Below are positions 40,572 to 50,012 of a stretch of 64,000 nt of DNA, one piece after another; positions within the stretch are counted from its first letter, which is position 1, and every line of letters begins with the position of its first letter. The notes below the pieces were generated by a model. It was not told the DNA's origin. It did not search any database and saw only the letters and a list, made by a program, of their open reading frames with translations. Source of the stretch: Actinobaculum massiliense (GTDB lineage Bacteria > Actinomycetota > Actinomycetes > Actinomycetales > Actinomycetaceae); contig NZ_LN881716.1 of the NCBI RefSeq assembly GCF_001457435.1, forward strand, positions 124,001 through 188,000, in the 5' to 3' direction. A program made the position numbers and the translations under genes.

Positions 40572-41938
40572 CGCTGCGCTCCAAAACGGGCGCCGAGACG
40601 GTCAAGGACCTCCGGGCCCAGCTCTGTCACGTCCCCCGCACCCATGGTGAGTAGCAAATCGCCCGGGTTGGCCGCGTCGGCTAATGTGCAGGCGGCCTGG
40701 TGGCGGTCAGCGATAAATTGCGCCGCGGCGCCGTCCATGAGATTGGTAATGAGGTTCCCCTCGATCCCGTCAAAGGGGTCTTCGCGGGCCCCGTAAACGC
40801 TAGTAACAATCGCCTCATCGGCCAGGGCTAAGGCCTCCGCAAATTCCGCCGCAAAATTACGCGTTCGCGAGTACAGATGCGGCTGGAAAAGCACGCGCAC
40901 CGCCCCGCTCGTCTTTTCGCGCGCGGCCCGCAGAGTAGCCGCTACCTCGGTGGGGTGGTGGGCGTAGTCATCGTAAACCTCAACCCCGCCACACTGCCCG
41001 CGTAGCTCAAACCGGCGGCCCGTCCCCGTAAAAGATTCCAGCCCGCGCGCCATTTGCGCGGGGTCGATTCCCAGGTCGACGCCGGTAAGCCAGGCCCCTG
41101 CCGCATTGAGCTCGTTATGTGCTCCCGGCACCCGCAAACTAAATTCTGCCCCGACCTCGGGTGTCAGTTCCACCTGGCAGTTGCCGTGGCCGCGCAATAG
41201 CGCGTGCTGGCTTACGCCGCTGACGGCTTCGCCGCGACCGTAGCTAGCCACGCGGATTCCCTCCCGCGCGGCTTGCTCTCCTAGGCGCCGAGCTCCGGCG
41301 TCGTCGGCACACACTACGAGCAAACCTCCCGGAACAATGCGGTGAGCAAATTCGACGAAAGCTGCTTCGAAAGCCTCGCGAGTGCCGTAATGGTCGAGGT
41401 GATCTGGCTCCACATTGGTCACCAGGGCCACGCGCGGATGGTAATTGAGGAAGGAGGCGTCGGATTCGTCCGCTTCGGCAACCAACACGCGGCCGGCTCC
41501 CAAATGTCCGCCGCTCCCGTGGTCGCGAACGCTCCCGCCAATTGCCCAGGAGGGATCGGCCCCGGCTTCTTGCAGGGCCACCGCCAGCATGGCAGAGGTG
41601 GTGGTTTTGCCGTGCGCCCCGGCGACCCCAATGAAATCCCGCTCCCCGGCGGCAAAGGCCAGCGCCTGGGAACGATGCAGGATTTTCTGGCCACGCTCGC
41701 GCGCGATGCGTAGTTCCGGGTTTTCCGGCCTAATGGCGGTGGAATGGACGACGATCGCGTTCGCGGGAACGTTACCGGCCGCCTGGCCAATAAAAATCTT
41801 CGCGCCGGCGCGCTCAAGATCGCGCGTATTTGCTGATTCCTTAGCGTCAGAACCGGAAACCTCGTGGCCTTCGGCAAGCAAAAGCGCCGCGACCACGGAC
41901 ATTCCCGCTCCGCCAATGCCAATGAGATGGAAGTTCAC
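40568..41938 (-). CDS. murC: UDP-N-acetylmuramate-L-alanine ligase
   Basis: MurC adds L-alanine to UDP-MurNAc using ATP. It has 456 residues. The N-terminal Rossmann motif is LIGIGGAGMSVVA, the ATP-binding motif GVAGAHGKTTTSAM, with LVTNVEPDHLDHYG and the C-terminal DDYAHHPTEVAATL. It overlaps murG upstream by four bases (ATGA) and ftsQ downstream by four, so the whole block is coupled. Confidence 0.96.
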   Translation of the reverse strand: MNFHLIGIGGAGMSVVAALLLAEGHEVSGSDAKESANTRDLERAGAKIFIGQAAGNVPANAIVVHSTAIRPENPELRIARERGQKILHRSQALAFAAGERDFIGVAGAHGKTTTSAMLAVALQEAGADPSWAIGGSVRDHGSGGHLGAGRVLVAEADESDASFLNYHPRVALVTNVEPDHLDHYGTREAFEAAFVEFAHRIVPGGLLVVCADDAGARRLGEQAAREGIRVASYGRGEAVSGVSQHALLRGHGNCQVELTPEVGAEFSLRVPGAHNELNAAGAWLTGVDLGIDPAQMARGLESFTGTGRRFELRGQCGGVEVYDDYAHHPTEVAATLRAAREKTSGAVRVLFQPHLYSRTRNFAAEFAEALALADEAIVTSVYGAREDPFDGIEGNLITNLMDGAAAQFIADRHQAACTLADAANPGDLLLTMGAGDVTELGPEVLDRLGARFGAQR

Positions 41939-43047
41939 CGTGCCTGCTCCCCCACGTTCTCGATGAGGTCCGCCAGCCGGGCGGCGCCGTCCGGCGGGCT
42001 GACTTGCCGGGAGGCTTCTGACATTTCGCTCAGGCGTTGCGGATTCTTGGTGAGTTCAGCGGCAATGCGCGCGGCGCGGGAATCGAATTCATCGTTTTCC
42101 ACCAGCATTGCGCCGCCAGCTGCCACCACATCGGCGGCGTTTTTTGCTTGTTCGCCGTTGCCGACGGCCAACGGTACGAAAATTGCGGGCACACCCAGGG
42201 CGGACACCTCCGCCACGGTTCCGGCTCCGGCGCGGCAAATAACCAGGTCCGCCGCCGCGTAGGCGCGATCCATCTCGTTGAGGTAATCGAGCACGTGATA
42301 ATGCGTCAGAGCATGAGTTGCGGCGCGAACGGGTTCGTCTTTGCCTTTGCCGGTCAGATGGAGCACCTGCACTCCCAGACCATCAATGTCTTTAGCCGCT
42401 TCTGCCAGCACCTCGTTGACGTGCTGAGCTCCCAGCGAGCCGCCAGTTACCAGCAGCGTGGGAAGCTCGGGGTCGAGCCCGAGCTGGGCTGCAGCCACCC
42501 GCCGGCGCGACGGCCGGTCTAAATCGCGCGCTAAATCAGCCACAGCCTCCCGCAACGGCAAGCCGACGGTCACGGTTTGCCCGCGCCGCGCCCGCAGCGG
42601 AGTAGACGGGAAGGTGAGAGCAACGGCTGCCGCCTTGCGCGCACCGAACTTATTGGCCATTCCGGGCAGGGCGTTCTGCTCGTGGATAACCACCGGGATG
42701 CCCAGCTTGGAGGCGGCCTGGTAAATCGGCGTCGACGCGTAACCACCAAAACCCACCGCAACCTGGGCACCAGTCCGGCGCAAAATCTCCTCGCTTTTCT
42801 TGACCGCCCGCGGAAAACGCACCGGGAAGCGAAGCGCCTCCAAATTGGGGCGGCGCGGGAAGGGGACGCGCGGAATAACCTCCAGCTCAAAGCCGGCTTC
42901 CGGCACGAATTCTGCCTCCATGCCTTCTTTGGTGCCCACCACGGTTACCTCGTGGCCGCGGGCGCGAAGTTCGTTGGCGGTGGCCAACAGGGGGTTCACA
43001 TGACCGGCGGTGCCCCCGCCCGCTAATAGAACACGAAGCTGCTCCAC
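41935..43047 (-). CDS. murG: UDP-GlcNAc transferase MurG
   Basis: MurG transfers GlcNAc onto lipid I to make lipid II at the inner membrane face. It has 370 residues. Motifs: VLLAGGGTAGHVNPLLATANEL near the start, VVGFGGYAS-type VAVGFGGYASTPI, VIHEQNALPGMANK, LVTGGSLGAQHVNE and DLVICRAGAGTVAEVSALGVPAIFVPL. I start at GTG 43047, which shares the G of the ftsW stop TAG (TAGTGG); a longer frame to 43383 has no family similarity. Confidence 0.96.
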   Translation of the reverse strand: MEQLRVLLAGGGTAGHVNPLLATANELRARGHEVTVVGTKEGMEAEFVPEAGFELEVIPRVPFPRRPNLEALRFPVRFPRAVKKSEEILRRTGAQVAVGFGGYASTPIYQAASKLGIPVVIHEQNALPGMANKFGARKAAAVALTFPSTPLRARRGQTVTVGLPLREAVADLARDLDRPSRRRVAAAQLGLDPELPTLLVTGGSLGAQHVNEVLAEAAKDIDGLGVQVLHLTGKGKDEPVRAATHALTHYHVLDYLNEMDRAYAAADLVICRAGAGTVAEVSALGVPAIFVPLAVGNGEQAKNAADVVAAGGAMLVENDEFDSRAARIAAELTKNPQRLSEMSEASRQVSPPDGAARLADLIENVGEQAR

Positions 43048-44252
43048 TATCCTCTCCTCACCACTGCCTTCACTCGCTTTGCCAAGGACCCGCGTTGCTG
43101 GAATGAATCCCGCACGCCGTCCACCGAGAGCGCCGCGGAAGCCGCCAGCCCCACGGCAAGTAAACAGGAAATAATCGATGATCCGCCCTGGCTCATAAAC
43201 GGCAGGGGAACACCGAAGACCGGTAAAAGCGATGTTACAACCATCATGTTCGCCACCGCTTGCCCGCACAGCCACAGCGCGATGCCACCGGTGACGAGGC
43301 GGCCGAAGCGAGAGGGGTGGTACAGGCAAATGCGGATGAGTGAGATGCCCAGGAGCACGAACATAATAATGACGACGGCGCATCCGAAGAATCCGAGTTC
43401 TTCACCGACGACGGCGAAGATAAAGTCGGTTTGGGCCTCGGCGAGGTTTCCGGGCCATTTCTCGATGCCCGTGCCCAAGCCCGAACCGCTCAGGCCGCCC
43501 GACCCAAATGCCCACAGGGCGTAATCGGATTGGGACGGGGTGCCGCCACTGGGCATGGTGAAGATGTTTTGGAAGAAATCCTCCACGCGCGCCAAACGCG
43601 AGGGGCTGATCGCTACCAGGGCGGCCGCGCCCACGGCGCCGGAGGCGCCGGCCCAACCGAAGAAGCGAAGCGGGAATCCCGCCTGCCAAAACATCCCGGC
43701 GGCAATAAGCGCAAAAATAAGCGCGGTTCCCATATCGCGCCCAATCACCACCAGGCCCACCGCGGCGAGGAAGATACCGATGGGAACGAACCACTCGCGG
43801 ATATCGCCGGCCAGTTTCTTGCGGATTTGCAAAAGCGCGGTGGCGAGCATAACGATCATGGCGAGCTTGAGGAATTCGGAGGGCTGAATGCGCACCGGGC
43901 CAAATTCCACCCAGTTACGGTTTCCAGCCACGGTGACGCCGAGCGGGGTGAAAACCGCCAATTGCAGAGCCATGCCCAGCCCGAAGATCCATTTGGCGCG
44001 GTGGCGGTACAGCCCCAGCGGGAGCTTCGAAACCATCCAGGCCAGAACCACGCCCACCAAGGCGTAGAAAATCTGCATATACACGCCGCGGAATGTGTTG
44101 CTCGCTCCCGCGTAGGCGCTTCGCACCGCGCCCGGGGTAACCGCGGAAAAGACCATAATCAAACCGAGGACCGTCAAAATGGCGGTGGAAATTCCCAGGG
44201 TGAGGAGCGACTGACGCATCACGTTGCGCACGTTCTCATCAACTCGTGCCAT
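43047..44252 (-). CDS. ftsW: Lipid II polymerase FtsW
   Basis: This SEDS-family membrane glycosyltransferase builds septal peptidoglycan with the FtsI transpeptidase. It has ~401 residues and ten hydrophobic segments. Motifs: GAVRSAYAG, GNRNWVEFGPVRIQPSEFLKLAMI, GRDMGTALIF, TDFIFAVVGEELGFFG and PLPFMSQGGSSIISCLLAVGL. I chose ATG 44252 behind GGGGAGGA; GTG/ATG at 44279 would add nine residues. It is separated from murD by a 138-bp gap with a GC-rich palindrome. Confidence 0.94.
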   Translation of the reverse strand: MARVDENVRNVMRQSLLTLGISTAILTVLGLIMVFSAVTPGAVRSAYAGASNTFRGVYMQIFYALVGVVLAWMVSKLPLGLYRHRAKWIFGLGMALQLAVFTPLGVTVAGNRNWVEFGPVRIQPSEFLKLAMIVMLATALLQIRKKLAGDIREWFVPIGIFLAAVGLVVIGRDMGTALIFALIAAGMFWQAGFPLRFFGWAGASGAVGAAALVAISPSRLARVEDFFQNIFTMPSGGTPSQSDYALWAFGSGGLSGSGLGTGIEKWPGNLAEAQTDFIFAVVGEELGFFGCAVVIIMFVLLGISLIRICLYHPSRFGRLVTGGIALWLCGQAVANMMVVTSLLPVFGVPLPFMSQGGSSIISCLLAVGLAASAALSVDGVRDSFQQRGSLAKRVKAVVRRG

Positions 44253-44313
44253 ATTTCCTCCCCTTGCGATCGTGCTCATTCTGCCAAGCCGGCGCCTCGT
44301 TTCAGTGGCGGCG

Positions 44314-44352
44314 CGCCGGGCCAGCGCCCCGCCGGGCGCGCCTGGCCGGGCG
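44314..44352. promoter_or_regulatory. GC-rich inverted repeat between murD and ftsW
   Basis: CGCCGGGCCAG (44314-44324) pairs with CTGGCCGGGCG (44342-44352) in 10 of 11 positions around a 17-base loop that itself contains GGGCGCGCC. It occupies one of the few gaps in a cluster where genes otherwise overlap, so it may pause, terminate or stabilise transcripts. Confidence 0.4.
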
Positions 44353-44390
44353 CGACGGGAAACGCTGGGCGCTCCCCCACCCTTTCACTC

Positions 44391-45878
44391 CTAGATTTCG
44401 CGGGCGAATGCTTCCCCGCGGTCCGCATAGGAACTGAACTGGTCCATGGACGCGGCCGCCGGTGCGAGGAGCACCGTGTCGCCCGGTTGGGCGAGGGCGC
44501 GTGCCTGGGCTAGCGCATCGTGCATGGGCTGGCTGGCCGACGGCGAAACGTAGTGCACCGGGATATCGAGGGAGTCGAGGGCCTCATGCCATTCGGCTTG
44601 CTGCGTACCAATCACCACTACCGCGCGCAGGCGAGATTCCACCTCGCGCACCAAGTTCACGAAATGCGCACCCTTGGGCTGGCCTCCCGCAATCCACACC
44701 ACAGTGCCGTTGGCCTGGGCCAAAAGTGAGGCCCGCGCCGCGTGCGCGTTCGTTGCTTTGGAATCATCGATATAGCGCACGCCATCTTTTTCCGCCACGA
44801 TCTCAATGCGGTGTTTGCCCGGAACCATTGAACGCAAGCCGCTACGCACGCTTTCGGGGGAAATCCCAATGGCGCGGGTCAGCGCGGTGGCCGCCAGGGC
44901 ATCGGCGAGGATATGGCCGGGAACCGACCCGCCGCCCGGCGCCAGTTGCGCCAGATCTGCGAGCTCAAAGAGCTCAGTAGCAGCTTCCCAGCGGTTATCT
45001 TCATAGGCCCGGTCAACCACAACGCCGTCGACCACGCCGATCTGGCCCACCTCGGGAACCCCCTGGGTATAGCCAATGGCGCGGGCACCGTCCACCACGT
45101 CTGCCCCGTCCACCATGTTTTGAACGCTCTTGTCCCCCACCGGATAGACGGCGGCTACGCGCACCGAGTGATACACCCGCGATTTGGCTCGCCAATACGA
45201 TTCGCGATCGGTATGCCACTCCAGGTGGTCGTCATCGATATTCAGGCACACCGCGGCGTGCGGCTCGGCGGTGGAGGTGGTGCGAAGCTGGAAGCTCGAA
45301 AGCTCCAGGGCGAGGGCGCGCGGAGATGCCGCGTCGGTGCGCACCGATTCGGTAATAGCCGGATTGCCTACGTTGCCCACCGGGCGTCCGCCCAGGCCCG
45401 CCTGCCCCAAAATATGGGCGGCCATGGTGACCGTGGTGGTCTTTCCGTTCGTACCGGTGACCGCCAGCCAGGGTGCCCAGCGCCCCTCGCTATCGACGGC
45501 GCGCAAACGCCACGCCATTTCAATTTCTGATGCGAGCTCAATATTCGCCGCCTGAGCGGAGGTAAAGAGCGGAGAAGTTTCGCGGATGGCCGGCGCCGGG
45601 ATGATGATATCCGGCCGCCAGCGTAACACCTTGTCCGCCAGCTCCTCGGCGTCGGCATCGGATCCTGCGGTGGCGAGCGGGTAGCCCGTCACCGAGGCGA
45701 GTTTCGAGATATCGGAATCCCACGCTGAGACCTGTGCTCCCGTGATCCGGGTGAGAGCCTCGATAGCGGCTAAGCCCGATTTGCCCAGACCGACGACGGC
45801 GATGCGCCGATCCTCGAGTTCTGCAGCTCCCGGGTTTGAAAGGGATTGGGTGTCAACGGGGAAAAGAGAATTATCCAT
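44391..45878 (-). CDS. murD: UDP-N-acetylmuramoyl-L-alanine:D-glutamate ligase
   Basis: MurD adds D-glutamate to UDP-MurNAc-L-Ala. It has 495 residues. It shows IAVVGLGKSGLAAIEAL, the ATP motif LAVTGTNGKTTTVTMAA, LNIDDDHLEWH, and DDSKATNAHAA with the carbamylated-Lys region. The ATG at 45878 shares a base with the mraY stop (TAATG), which fixes the start; a longer frame to 45950 is not supported. The protein is somewhat longer than E. coli MurD (438). Confidence 0.95.
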   Translation of the reverse strand: MDNSLFPVDTQSLSNPGAAELEDRRIAVVGLGKSGLAAIEALTRITGAQVSAWDSDISKLASVTGYPLATAGSDADAEELADKVLRWRPDIIIPAPAIRETSPLFTSAQAANIELASEIEMAWRLRAVDSEGRWAPWLAVTGTNGKTTTVTMAAHILGQAGLGGRPVGNVGNPAITESVRTDAASPRALALELSSFQLRTTSTAEPHAAVCLNIDDDHLEWHTDRESYWRAKSRVYHSVRVAAVYPVGDKSVQNMVDGADVVDGARAIGYTQGVPEVGQIGVVDGVVVDRAYEDNRWEAATELFELADLAQLAPGGGSVPGHILADALAATALTRAIGISPESVRSGLRSMVPGKHRIEIVAEKDGVRYIDDSKATNAHAARASLLAQANGTVVWIAGGQPKGAHFVNLVREVESRLRAVVVIGTQQAEWHEALDSLDIPVHYVSPSASQPMHDALAQARALAQPGDTVLLAPAAASMDQFSSYADRGEAFAREI

Positions 45879-46963
45879 TACTGCATCGCCAACCATTCGG
45901 CGTAAAAGACTCCAACTCCTAGGCAGGCGCACAGCGCCTGGATCAACCAAAAACGCACGGTGACGGTGATTTCATTCCATCCTTTGAGCTCAAAGTGATG
46001 GTGCACGGGTGCCATGCGGAACACCCGTTTCCGGGTTAGTTTGAATGCCGAAATCTGGATGACGTCCGAGATAATTTCGAACAGGAAAAGCCCGCCCAGC
46101 AAAATCGCCAAGAACTGCGTGTGGGTCAAAATCGAGAGGCCGGCGAAAGTACCGCCCAGCGCGAGGGAACCGGTATCCCCCATAAAGATTTGCGCGGGGT
46201 TGGTGTTCCACCACAGGAACCCAATCGCCGCTCCCACTACGGCCACCGCAATAATCGCCATATCGCGCGGATCGCGCACCGTATAGCAACCCGGCGCAGC
46301 GTCCACCACTCCCAGGCAGGCGTGGTTGGACTGCCAGAGAGCCACCCCGGTGTAGGCACCAAACGCGATAGCGCTCGCACCCGAGGCGAGTCCGTCGAGT
46401 CCGTCGGTGAGGTTGACGGCGTTAGACCAGGCGGTGAGGAGGAAGTTCGCCCAGATAACAAACAGGATGAGGGCTCCAATACCTCCCGCGAAAGCTAAGT
46501 CAAACCCGGTCTCGCGCACGAAGGAGAAAGAGGTAGAAGCCGGAGTTCGCCCGTGCTCATCGGGGAAAAGAAGAACTAAAATCGACCAGCTGACCCCAAC
46601 AACCGCGAGTCCGGCGATCTTTGCCCAGGGGGTAAGCCCCAGCGATTGCTTCTTCCTGATTTTGGTGAAGTCGTCGGCGAATCCCACCGCGCCCATGCCA
46701 ACCATAAGGAAGATTAGGAGCAGGCCGGAGATGCCCGGCACCCGCCCGGTTGCCACATTCGCCACCGCGTATCCGAGCAGTACCGCCAAGATAATCATGA
46801 CTCCGCCCATGGTGGGCGTACCGCGTTTGGTGAGGTGCGAGGTGGGGCCGTCTTGCCGAATGAACTGACCAAAGTGCTGAGACACCAGGAACTTGATGAA
46901 AAGGGGGGTGCCGAGAAGCGTTACGAGAAGCGAGACCGCGAATGCGACGAGTAGCGCGAGCAT
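45878..46963 (-). CDS. mraY: Phospho-MurNAc-pentapeptide translocase
   Basis: MraY moves the MurNAc-pentapeptide onto undecaprenyl phosphate to make lipid I. It has 361 residues and ten membrane helices. Key stretches: IRQDGPTSHLTKRGTPTMGGVMI, the catalytic Asp region GFADDFTKIRKKQSLGL, NAVNLTDGLDGLASG and APVHHHFELKGWNEITVTVRFW with the His cluster. It starts next to the murF stop. Confidence 0.96.
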   Translation of the reverse strand: MLALLVAFAVSLLVTLLGTPLFIKFLVSQHFGQFIRQDGPTSHLTKRGTPTMGGVMIILAVLLGYAVANVATGRVPGISGLLLIFLMVGMGAVGFADDFTKIRKKQSLGLTPWAKIAGLAVVGVSWSILVLLFPDEHGRTPASTSFSFVRETGFDLAFAGGIGALILFVIWANFLLTAWSNAVNLTDGLDGLASGASAIAFGAYTGVALWQSNHACLGVVDAAPGCYTVRDPRDMAIIAVAVVGAAIGFLWWNTNPAQIFMGDTGSLALGGTFAGLSILTHTQFLAILLGGLFLFEIISDVIQISAFKLTRKRVFRMAPVHHHFELKGWNEITVTVRFWLIQALCACLGVGVFYAEWLAMQ

Positions 46964-48367
46964 TTACCCCTCCTTGATGAGTTGATCAGCTAACTTCCAT
47001 ACCCCCGAGCCGTTCGAGCCCTTGAGCAAGATGGCGTCGCCGGCCTTGAGCATACCGCGAAGCACCCGCTGTGCGCCCTCGGTATCTCCACCTTCGTGAA
47101 TATCAATACCCAAATCCTTTGCCGCGCTTGCCAGCGGCCGGGTCTCTTCACCCACCGTAATAAGCACGTCCACTCCCGCCTCGCTGAGCTCCGGGGCGAG
47201 CGCGGCATGCTCGGTCGCTGATTGTTCGCCGAGCTCGAGCATGGAGCCGAGCACCGCGATTTTCCTGCGGCCTTTACCCAGGCGCCCCAGGGCAGATATC
47301 CCGGCCCGCATGGAATCCGGATTGGCGTTGTAGGAATCATCAATCACGAGGAATTTGCCCTTGCGCACATCCATACGATGCGGCGAAGCGGCTTCGTGTG
47401 CCAATCCCGCCTCGATCCCGTCTAGATCAACACCCAGGGCCAGGCTTGCGGCCGCGGCAGCGAGCGCGTTGGACACCTGGTGGCGGCCCACCAGCCCAAG
47501 CGTGACGTCTCGCTCCCCACTAGGCGTATGCAGGCAGAAGGAAGCGCGGTCGGCGGCGTCGACCTCGGTATCAACCGCGCGCACAGAGGCGGTTTCCTTC
47601 CCGCTCGCGGAGAAAGTCAGCACCTCCCCATCGGTGAGGCGGGCCATGGCGCCAACGCGCGGATCGTCGGCATTGAGGACGGCAATCCCGCCGGTGGCAA
47701 GGCCGGTGACGAGTTCGGATTTTGCCCGCGCCACATTTTCAATACCGCCAAAAACGCCCAGGTGAGCGCGCGCTACAACCAGAACTACGGCAACGTCCGG
47801 AGGCGCGATGGAGGTCAGGTAGGCGATATTCCCAATCCGGTCCGCGCCCATCTCCGCTACCAGGGTCGCGGTTTTTGGTCCTACCCGCAAAACCGTCAGC
47901 GGCAGGCCGATTTCGTTATTGAGCGAGCCGGGCGGGGCCACAAGTTCCCCGCGCTGCGCCAATATCGCGGCCAGCAGGTCTTTCGTCGTCGTCTTGCCAA
48001 CGCTTCCGGTCACCGCGACCACCCGCAAATCGGGGTTGACCTCACGCGCTATGCGCAGGTTCTCCCGCGCGAGTTTGCCCAGCGCAACCGTTACATCCTC
48101 GACGGCGATAATCCGGCTCGGGTCCGCCCCGGCGGCCTCAGCCACCTTGGGATCGGCGGTCAAAATACCCGCCGCACCGGCTTCGATAGCCTGCCCGGCG
48201 AGGGTAGACCCGTCAATTCGGGCACCCTTAAGCGCGGCAAAGATAAATCCGGGCTCAATCTCCCGAGTATCCCTCACCACCCCGCTCGCCACAGCTCGCT
48301 CGCCGCCGGCGGCGCGCAGTTGGCCGCCCGCTGCCGCAGCAACTTGCTCGAGCGTCATTTCAATCAC
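46964..48367 (-). CDS. murF: UDP-MurNAc-tripeptide-D-alanyl-D-alanine ligase
   Basis: MurF adds the D-Ala-D-Ala dipeptide. It has 467 residues. ATP motif VAVTGSVGKTTTKDLLA, GLPLTVLRVG, ARAHLGVFGGIENVARAKSEL and IDDSYNANPDSM are typical. The start is GTG at 48367 with GGGGGAG before it, overlapping the murE stop by eight bases; an ATG at 48358 is possible. Confidence 0.95.
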   Translation of the reverse strand: MIEMTLEQVAAAAGGQLRAAGGERAVASGVVRDTREIEPGFIFAALKGARIDGSTLAGQAIEAGAAGILTADPKVAEAAGADPSRIIAVEDVTVALGKLARENLRIAREVNPDLRVVAVTGSVGKTTTKDLLAAILAQRGELVAPPGSLNNEIGLPLTVLRVGPKTATLVAEMGADRIGNIAYLTSIAPPDVAVVLVVARAHLGVFGGIENVARAKSELVTGLATGGIAVLNADDPRVGAMARLTDGEVLTFSASGKETASVRAVDTEVDAADRASFCLHTPSGERDVTLGLVGRHQVSNALAAAAASLALGVDLDGIEAGLAHEAASPHRMDVRKGKFLVIDDSYNANPDSMRAGISALGRLGKGRRKIAVLGSMLELGEQSATEHAALAPELSEAGVDVLITVGEETRPLASAAKDLGIDIHEGGDTEGAQRVLRGMLKAGDAILLKGSNGSGVWKLADQLIKEG

Positions 48368-50012
48368 GGGTGATCTCCCCCTGCTTTTCTTCCGCTACTT
48401 TTTCGGCTTTTCCACGCGGCGTACCGCCCTGTTCAGCCTCTTGCCGCACGGCTATGGCCCGGCGCGCTTCAACCCTGTCATCTAGATCAACTTCACCGCC
48501 GCGCATGGGTTGTTTCGTTTCGTGACCGCGCCCGGCAAGCAAAACGGTATCGTCTGGAGCCGCCTGCGCAATGGCTTGCGCAATAGCCTGGCGCCGGTCC
48601 GCAATCTCAATAACGCGCGCCGTTCCCCGCGCAGTTCCACGAAGCAGATCGCGCCGAATCCCGTCCGGATCCTCATCGTGTGGATCGTCGTCGGTGATAT
48701 AAACCAAATCGGCCGCCTTTGCCACTGCCTCGCCCATGGCGGGGCGTTTATCGGCGTCGCGCTCTCCGGCCGAGCCTGTAAGCACAATCAGGCGCCCGCG
48801 CGTGGTGGAGGTAAGCGCTCCCATGGCATTTTCTAGCGCCGCCGTATTATGCGCGAAATCCACAATCACGCGCGGATAATCTGAAAGAACTTCCATCCGG
48901 CCAGGTACCACCGGATCGATCTTCCCGTTCGTGGCGCGCGCAAGTTCGCCCAGCTCAACCCCGGATTCCGCCACCATGACGAGAGCCAGCGCAAGGTTCT
49001 GGATATTAAATGACCCCGGCAGGTTGGTGCTGAAGCTTGCTTCTTCGCCTCCCGGCGCACGCAGCGTAAAACTGGTGCGAACTCCCGGCCGCACCTCGCT
49101 CACGCGCCACAGCGGTACCCCCGCGAAAATCGCGGCCTTCCCCTCGCCCGCGGTGTTGCCAGAGCCGGCTGTATCCCTCGCGCTATTCGCGGCGCCGGCC
49201 GCATCACCCCCGCCGCGCGCCGCCTCGCTTACCCGAAGCGCCACGACGGGAACTTGCGCCTCTCCGACCAGCTTCTCTCCCCAGGCGTCGTCGATACAGA
49301 CAACTCCGCGAGCGCAGCGCGCCGGCGTAAAGAGGGAGCGTTTGGCGGCGTAGTAATTCTCCATGGTCTTATGGAAATCCAAGTGATCTTGGGTGAGGTT
49401 GGTGAACCCGGCTACCGAAAAGCAAATGGGATCCGTGCGTCCCTGCGCCAGGGCGTGGGAGGAAACCTCCATAACCAAACTGTCTCCGCCCCAGTCCGCG
49501 TGCTCGCGAAGCAATCGCTGCAGGTCCGCCGGCATGGGGGTAGTGAGGGTGGCCGGAACGGTGCGCCCGGCGAGGCGTAGTTCGACGGTGCCAATCAGTG
49601 CCGGTTTCCGCTTCAGAGCGCGTAGCAGGTAGTCAATGATGTACGCCGTCGTCGTTTTACCGTTGGTTCCCGTCACCCCGAAGGAGCGCAGGGAACGCGC
49701 CGGCTCGCCATAAATACGCGCCGCCACGAGTCCCAGCTCAGCCGCCGGATCATCCATCACCACGCACGTCTCGGCCAGCCCTGCCTCGTCGGCCTGCTTC
49801 AGGCCAGCGGCGTCGGTAAGAATCGCCACCGCGCCCGCTGCCACCGCAGCACCCGCGAATTTGGCGCCGTGCACGTGTTCTCCAGGTAGCGCGGCAAACA
49901 AATCACCGGGAACTACCCGGCGAGAATTCGCGGTGACGCCACAAAGAAGCGGATCTGCCTCCGGCACGACGTGAACCTGTAGATCCTCCACCGCTTCACT
50001 CAATCGAATCAT
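48360..50012 (-). CDS. murE: UDP-MurNAc-L-alanyl-D-glutamate ligase MurE (probably Lys/Orn-adding)
   Basis: MurE adds the third amino acid of the stem peptide. It has 550 residues. ATP motif GVTGTNGKTTTAYIID, MEVSSHALAQGR, TNLTQDHLDFHKTMENYY. The substrate loop reads YITDDDPHDEDPDGIR; DAP-adding enzymes carry DNPR at this place, so a non-DAP amino acid (lysine or ornithine) is likely. A Gly/Ala/Asn-rich insert of about 25 residues (AARGGGDAAGAANSARDTAG) interrupts the central domain. The ATG at 50012 overlaps the ftsI stop by four bases, which supports it over a longer frame. Confidence 0.93.
   Translation of the reverse strand: MIRLSEAVEDLQVHVVPEADPLLCGVTANSRRVVPGDLFAALPGEHVHGAKFAGAAVAAGAVAILTDAAGLKQADEAGLAETCVVMDDPAAELGLVAARIYGEPARSLRSFGVTGTNGKTTTAYIIDYLLRALKRKPALIGTVELRLAGRTVPATLTTPMPADLQRLLREHADWGGDSLVMEVSSHALAQGRTDPICFSVAGFTNLTQDHLDFHKTMENYYAAKRSLFTPARCARGVVCIDDAWGEKLVGEAQVPVVALRVSEAARGGGDAAGAANSARDTAGSGNTAGEGKAAIFAGVPLWRVSEVRPGVRTSFTLRAPGGEEASFSTNLPGSFNIQNLALALVMVAESGVELGELARATNGKIDPVVPGRMEVLSDYPRVIVDFAHNTAALENAMGALTSTTRGRLIVLTGSAGERDADKRPAMGEAVAKAADLVYITDDDPHDEDPDGIRRDLLRGTARGTARVIEIADRRQAIAQAIAQAAPDDTVLLAGRGHETKQPMRGGEVDLDDRVEARRAIAVRQEAEQGGTPRGKAEKVAEEKQGEITRD

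Noticed and set aside
43431-44513. 360-residue plus-strand frame across ftsW and murD
   Set aside because: His/Asn/Gly-rich with no family, opposite to conserved membrane helices of FtsW.
47480-48373. 297-residue plus-strand frame opposite murF
   Set aside because: No ribosome site or family; murF is unambiguous.
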